Assembly (NCBI GenBank): GCA_013824755.1
Contig: PNOJ01000017.1
Coordinates: 1 to 33,453, forward strand
Reading direction: 5' to 3'
DNA: 33,453 bases
Source of the DNA: Gemmatimonas sp.
Lineage (GTDB): Bacteria; Krumholzibacteriota; Krumholzibacteriia; LZORAL124-64-63
The notes under the pieces are model-generated. The model ran no database searches, was not told where the DNA came from, and was given only the letters and a program-made list of their open reading frames with translations. This document shows, piece after piece, positions 31,750 through 33,453 of this stretch. How positions within the stretch are numbered: the first letter of the stretch is position 1; each line of letters opens with the position of its first letter. The translations under genes and the position numbers were made by a program.

Positions 31750-33270
31750 ATGTCACAGAACGACCCCTTCCTGCCCATGACGCGTCGGCGTCGCCTCGCG
31801 ACGCGGCGCGACCGGCTGGTGACCGCGCTGCGCCGGACGCTGTCGCCGCCCGCCGCGACGCCACGCCGCGAAGGACCGCCCAACCTGCTGCTGCTCGCGG
31901 TGGACACCCTGCGCGCCGACCACGTCGGCCCCCGCCAGCAGGGCGGGACCCTGACCCCCGTCCTGGACGCCTTCGCCCGCGACGGCCTGGGCTTCGCCGA
32001 CGCGAACGCGCCCGCGCCCTGGACCCTCCCCTCGTTCGCCGCCGCGCTGACCGGCACGATGCCCTGCCTGCACGGCGCCGGGATGAGCGGCGACCGGCGC
32101 AACATGGCGCAGCAGGCGCCCTCGCGCCTGCGCGACGGCGCGACCACGCTGGCCGGCCACCTCGCCGCACGCGGCTACCGCACCGGCGCGTTCTTCTCGA
32201 ACCCCTTCGTGGGTTTCGGGCTGGCGGAGAGCTTCCAGGAGCGCCGCTACCGCAACCACGCCGCGCCCGACCTCGCCGCGCTGGCGCTGGACTGGATCCG
32301 CCGCCGGGCCGACCGGCCGTTCTGCGCCTTCGTCCTGTTCAACGACGTGCACGAACCGACGATGCCGCCGCGCCGCCTGTGCGCTCCCCTGCTCGAAGCC
32401 GCGGGGGCCGGAGGCTACGACGACGCGCAGCTGCGGGCGCTGGCGCGCTGGGGCGACGAGGCGGTCGGCGTGCCCCACCTCGGCCGGGCCGCCTTGCCGC
32501 TGGACGGGCCGGCCGCCCTGGCCCTGGCCGCCAAGCGGGCGCTGTACGCGGCGTCGGTCCGCCACGTCGACGAATCGCTGGGGTCGATCCTGGAACGCCT
32601 CGAGGACTGGGGCCTCGCCGCCAACACCCTGGTGATGGTCTGGTCGGACCACGGCGAGGAATTCCTGGAGCACGCCGACCTCGCGCGCTGCTGGGATCAC
32701 GACCCGCGCGACCTGCGCGCCATCGGCCACGGGCACACCCAGTTCCAGGAGCTGCTGCACGTGCCCTGGCTCGCGCGCGGCCCCGGCCTGCCGTCGGGCA
32801 TGGTCGTGCGCCGGCCGGTCTCGCTCTGCGACCTGGCGCCGACGGCCGCCGCCTGGCTGGGGCTGCCGCCGCTCCCGGCGCCCGCGCACGCGCACGCCTC
32901 CCTGCTCGGCAGGGCCCAGGCCGCCGAGGCCGCGGCGTCGACGGGAGCCGAGCGGGTCCTGCTGTCGGAGGACATCGCCTACGGCCCGGATCTGGTCGGC
33001 GTGCGCAGCGGGCCGTGGAAGCTCATCGCCCGGCGCCGGCCCCTCGCGGCGCTGGCGCTCTTCCACCTCGGGGACGATCCGCTGGAGACGCGCGACCTGC
33101 GCGCCGAGCAGCCGCAGCGCCTGCAGGAGCTGCTGGACGCGGCGTCGGTGTGGGACCGCGTCGACGATCACGGCGACGGCGGCGATCGCGGGGAGCCGGA
33201 CGCGTCCGGCGACTGGGAGAAGCTCGACGACAGGGTGCGACGCCAGCTCCGCGAGCTGGGATACGCCTGA
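31750..33270 (+). CDS. Sulfatase-superfamily hydrolase/transferase with Thr nucleophile
   Basis: The 506-aa protein starts at the ATG at 31750 with GGAG nearby; the inner ATG (MTRRRRLATRR) is an alternative. The N-terminus is basic with no clear signal peptide, so location is uncertain. The metal site starts with NLLLLAVDTLRADHVG. The nucleophile motif is APAPWTLPSFAAALTG, with Thr about residue 92 where true sulfatases have Cys/Ser in CxPxR. This makes formylglycine modification impossible, so a phosphoesterase or phosphoglycerol/phosphoethanolamine transferase-like role is likelier than sulfate-ester cleavage. The second metal motif is VWSDHGEEFLEH, and GHGHTQFQELLHVPWLARGPGL follows. It is convergent with an O-antigen-ligase-like gene, which hints at envelope polysaccharide modification. 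Confidence 0.88.
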   Translation: MSQNDPFLPMTRRRRLATRRDRLVTALRRTLSPPAATPRREGPPNLLLLAVDTLRADHVGPRQQGGTLTPVLDAFARDGLGFADANAPAPWTLPSFAAALTGTMPCLHGAGMSGDRRNMAQQAPSRLRDGATTLAGHLAARGYRTGAFFSNPFVGFGLAESFQERRYRNHAAPDLAALALDWIRRRADRPFCAFVLFNDVHEPTMPPRRLCAPLLEAAGAGGYDDAQLRALARWGDEAVGVPHLGRAALPLDGPAALALAAKRALYAASVRHVDESLGSILERLEDWGLAANTLVMVWSDHGEEFLEHADLARCWDHDPRDLRAIGHGHTQFQELLHVPWLARGPGLPSGMVVRRPVSLCDLAPTAAAWLGLPPLPAPAHAHASLLGRAQAAEAAASTGAERVLLSEDIAYGPDLVGVRSGPWKLIARRRPLAALALFHLGDDPLETRDLRAEQPQRLQELLDAASVWDRVDDHGDGGDRGEPDASGDWEKLDDRVRRQLRELGYA

Positions 33271-33275
33271 ACGGC

Positions 33276-33453
33276 CTACGAGCCGGCGGCGTCCCGCACC
33301 GGCGGATCACGCTCCGTCAGCGGCGCCAGAGCGACGCCGACCGTCAACAGGTAGACCAGCCCCAGTTCGGGATCCCCGAACGACCAGTCGAAGAACCCCG
33401 TCACGACCACGCCCGCCCAGACGCCCAGGCCGCCCAGCGCCCAGACGAGGCGC
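33276..33453 (-). CDS. O-antigen ligase-like membrane protein, C-terminal fragment (partial at window edge)
   Basis: The minus-strand frame is open from the right edge to a TAG at 33276-33278; it is too short for the ORF track. The 58 visible residues read RLVWALGGLGVWAGVVV, then TGFFDWSFGDPELGLVYLLTV and a polar tail (TERDPPVRDAAGS). A hydrophobic helix followed by G-F/L-F-[DE]-x-x-FGD-x-E and another helix is typical of the C-terminus of O-antigen ligase (WaaL-type) proteins. That family joins polysaccharide to lipid A-core at the periplasmic face. Only the end is visible, so the call is provisional. It converges with the sulfatase-like gene, five bases apart. Confidence 0.6.
   Translation of the reverse strand, partial: RLVWALGGLGVWAGVVVTGFFDWSFGDPELGLVYLLTVGVALAPLTERDPPVRDAAGS

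Noticed and set aside
31750-33270. Classical formylglycine sulfatase
   Set aside because: The CxPxR/SxPxR motif is absent; Thr occupies the nucleophile position (WTLPS).
1-33453. Prophage, insertion sequence or genomic island
   Set aside because: No integrase, transposase, tRNA-adjacent repeat or change in base composition is visible; codon usage is uniform throughout.

Overview
This is a very GC-rich, densely packed chromosomal window carrying housekeeping, periplasmic and outer-membrane genes. There is no sign of a plasmid, phage or insertion sequence. Outer-membrane barrels, PorV/PorQ-like and lamin-tail-domain (LTD) secreted proteins, a C-terminal FlgD/sorting-like domain, M16 peptidase pairs and dense minus-strand operons suggest a diderm of the FCB/Eisenbacteria/Krumholzibacteria type. 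That placement is inferred from gene style; there is no rRNA gene to confirm it. I see no tRNA, rRNA or CRISPR array.

Layout: (1) 1-3383, minus: an M16 zinc-peptidase pair, one catalytic and one lacking the zinc motif. The latter is cut by the window edge and carries a C-terminal LolA-like extension. (2) 3547-7183, minus: a tightly coupled operon of two ABC-2 exporter units (ATPase, permease, ATPase, permease). (3) 7318-8517, plus: a Cys/Met-metabolism PLP lyase, convergent with (4) an S41 C-terminal-processing protease at 8522-10240. (5) 10309-14358, minus: ltaE, nadE, rsmI, a CDP-alcohol phosphatidyltransferase and tmk, overlapping or nearly so. (6) 14452-14733: an HU/IHF-type protein with its own promoter and terminator, then the only noncoding stretch over 300 nt. 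(7) 15150-15572, plus: a small Fn3-like lipoprotein. (8) 15672-18730, minus: rsgA, a family 9 glycosyltransferase and an M50 site-2 protease, with a small plus-strand gene inside the rsgA-glycosyltransferase gap. (9) 18865-19670, plus: an EIIA-Ntr-like protein translationally coupled to a zinc-ribbon protein, ending in a perfect 15-bp hairpin. (10) 19751-20992, minus: a stand-alone ClpB/ClpA D2-type AAA+ ATPase. (11) 21130-31117, minus: a ~10 kb cell-surface operon of a triple-LTD secreted protein, a PorV/PorQ-like barrel, a helix-hairpin-helix (HhH) plus beta-barrel protein, an OmpP1/FadL-like barrel and a periplasmic 5'-nucleotidase. (12) 31238-31696, minus: a second EIIA-like protein. (13) 31750-33270, plus: a sulfatase-superfamily enzyme with a Thr nucleophile, convergent with the C-terminus of an O-antigen-ligase-like membrane protein at the right edge.

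The most interesting unit is the 21.1-31.1 kb operon. Its order (LTD adhesin/secreted protein, PorV-like secretion partner, DNA-binding-type HhH repeats joined to an outer-membrane barrel, a second barrel, a nucleotide-hydrolysing enzyme) fits a surface system for binding or scavenging extracellular nucleic acids, or a T9SS-like secretion module. This is a hypothesis from domain content and gene order only.

Several intergenic regions contain a TTGA-like box, a 17-nt spacer and a TAGnnT box. This may be the housekeeping promoter style of the lineage. One such promoter would produce a leaderless mRNA for the second EIIA-like gene.
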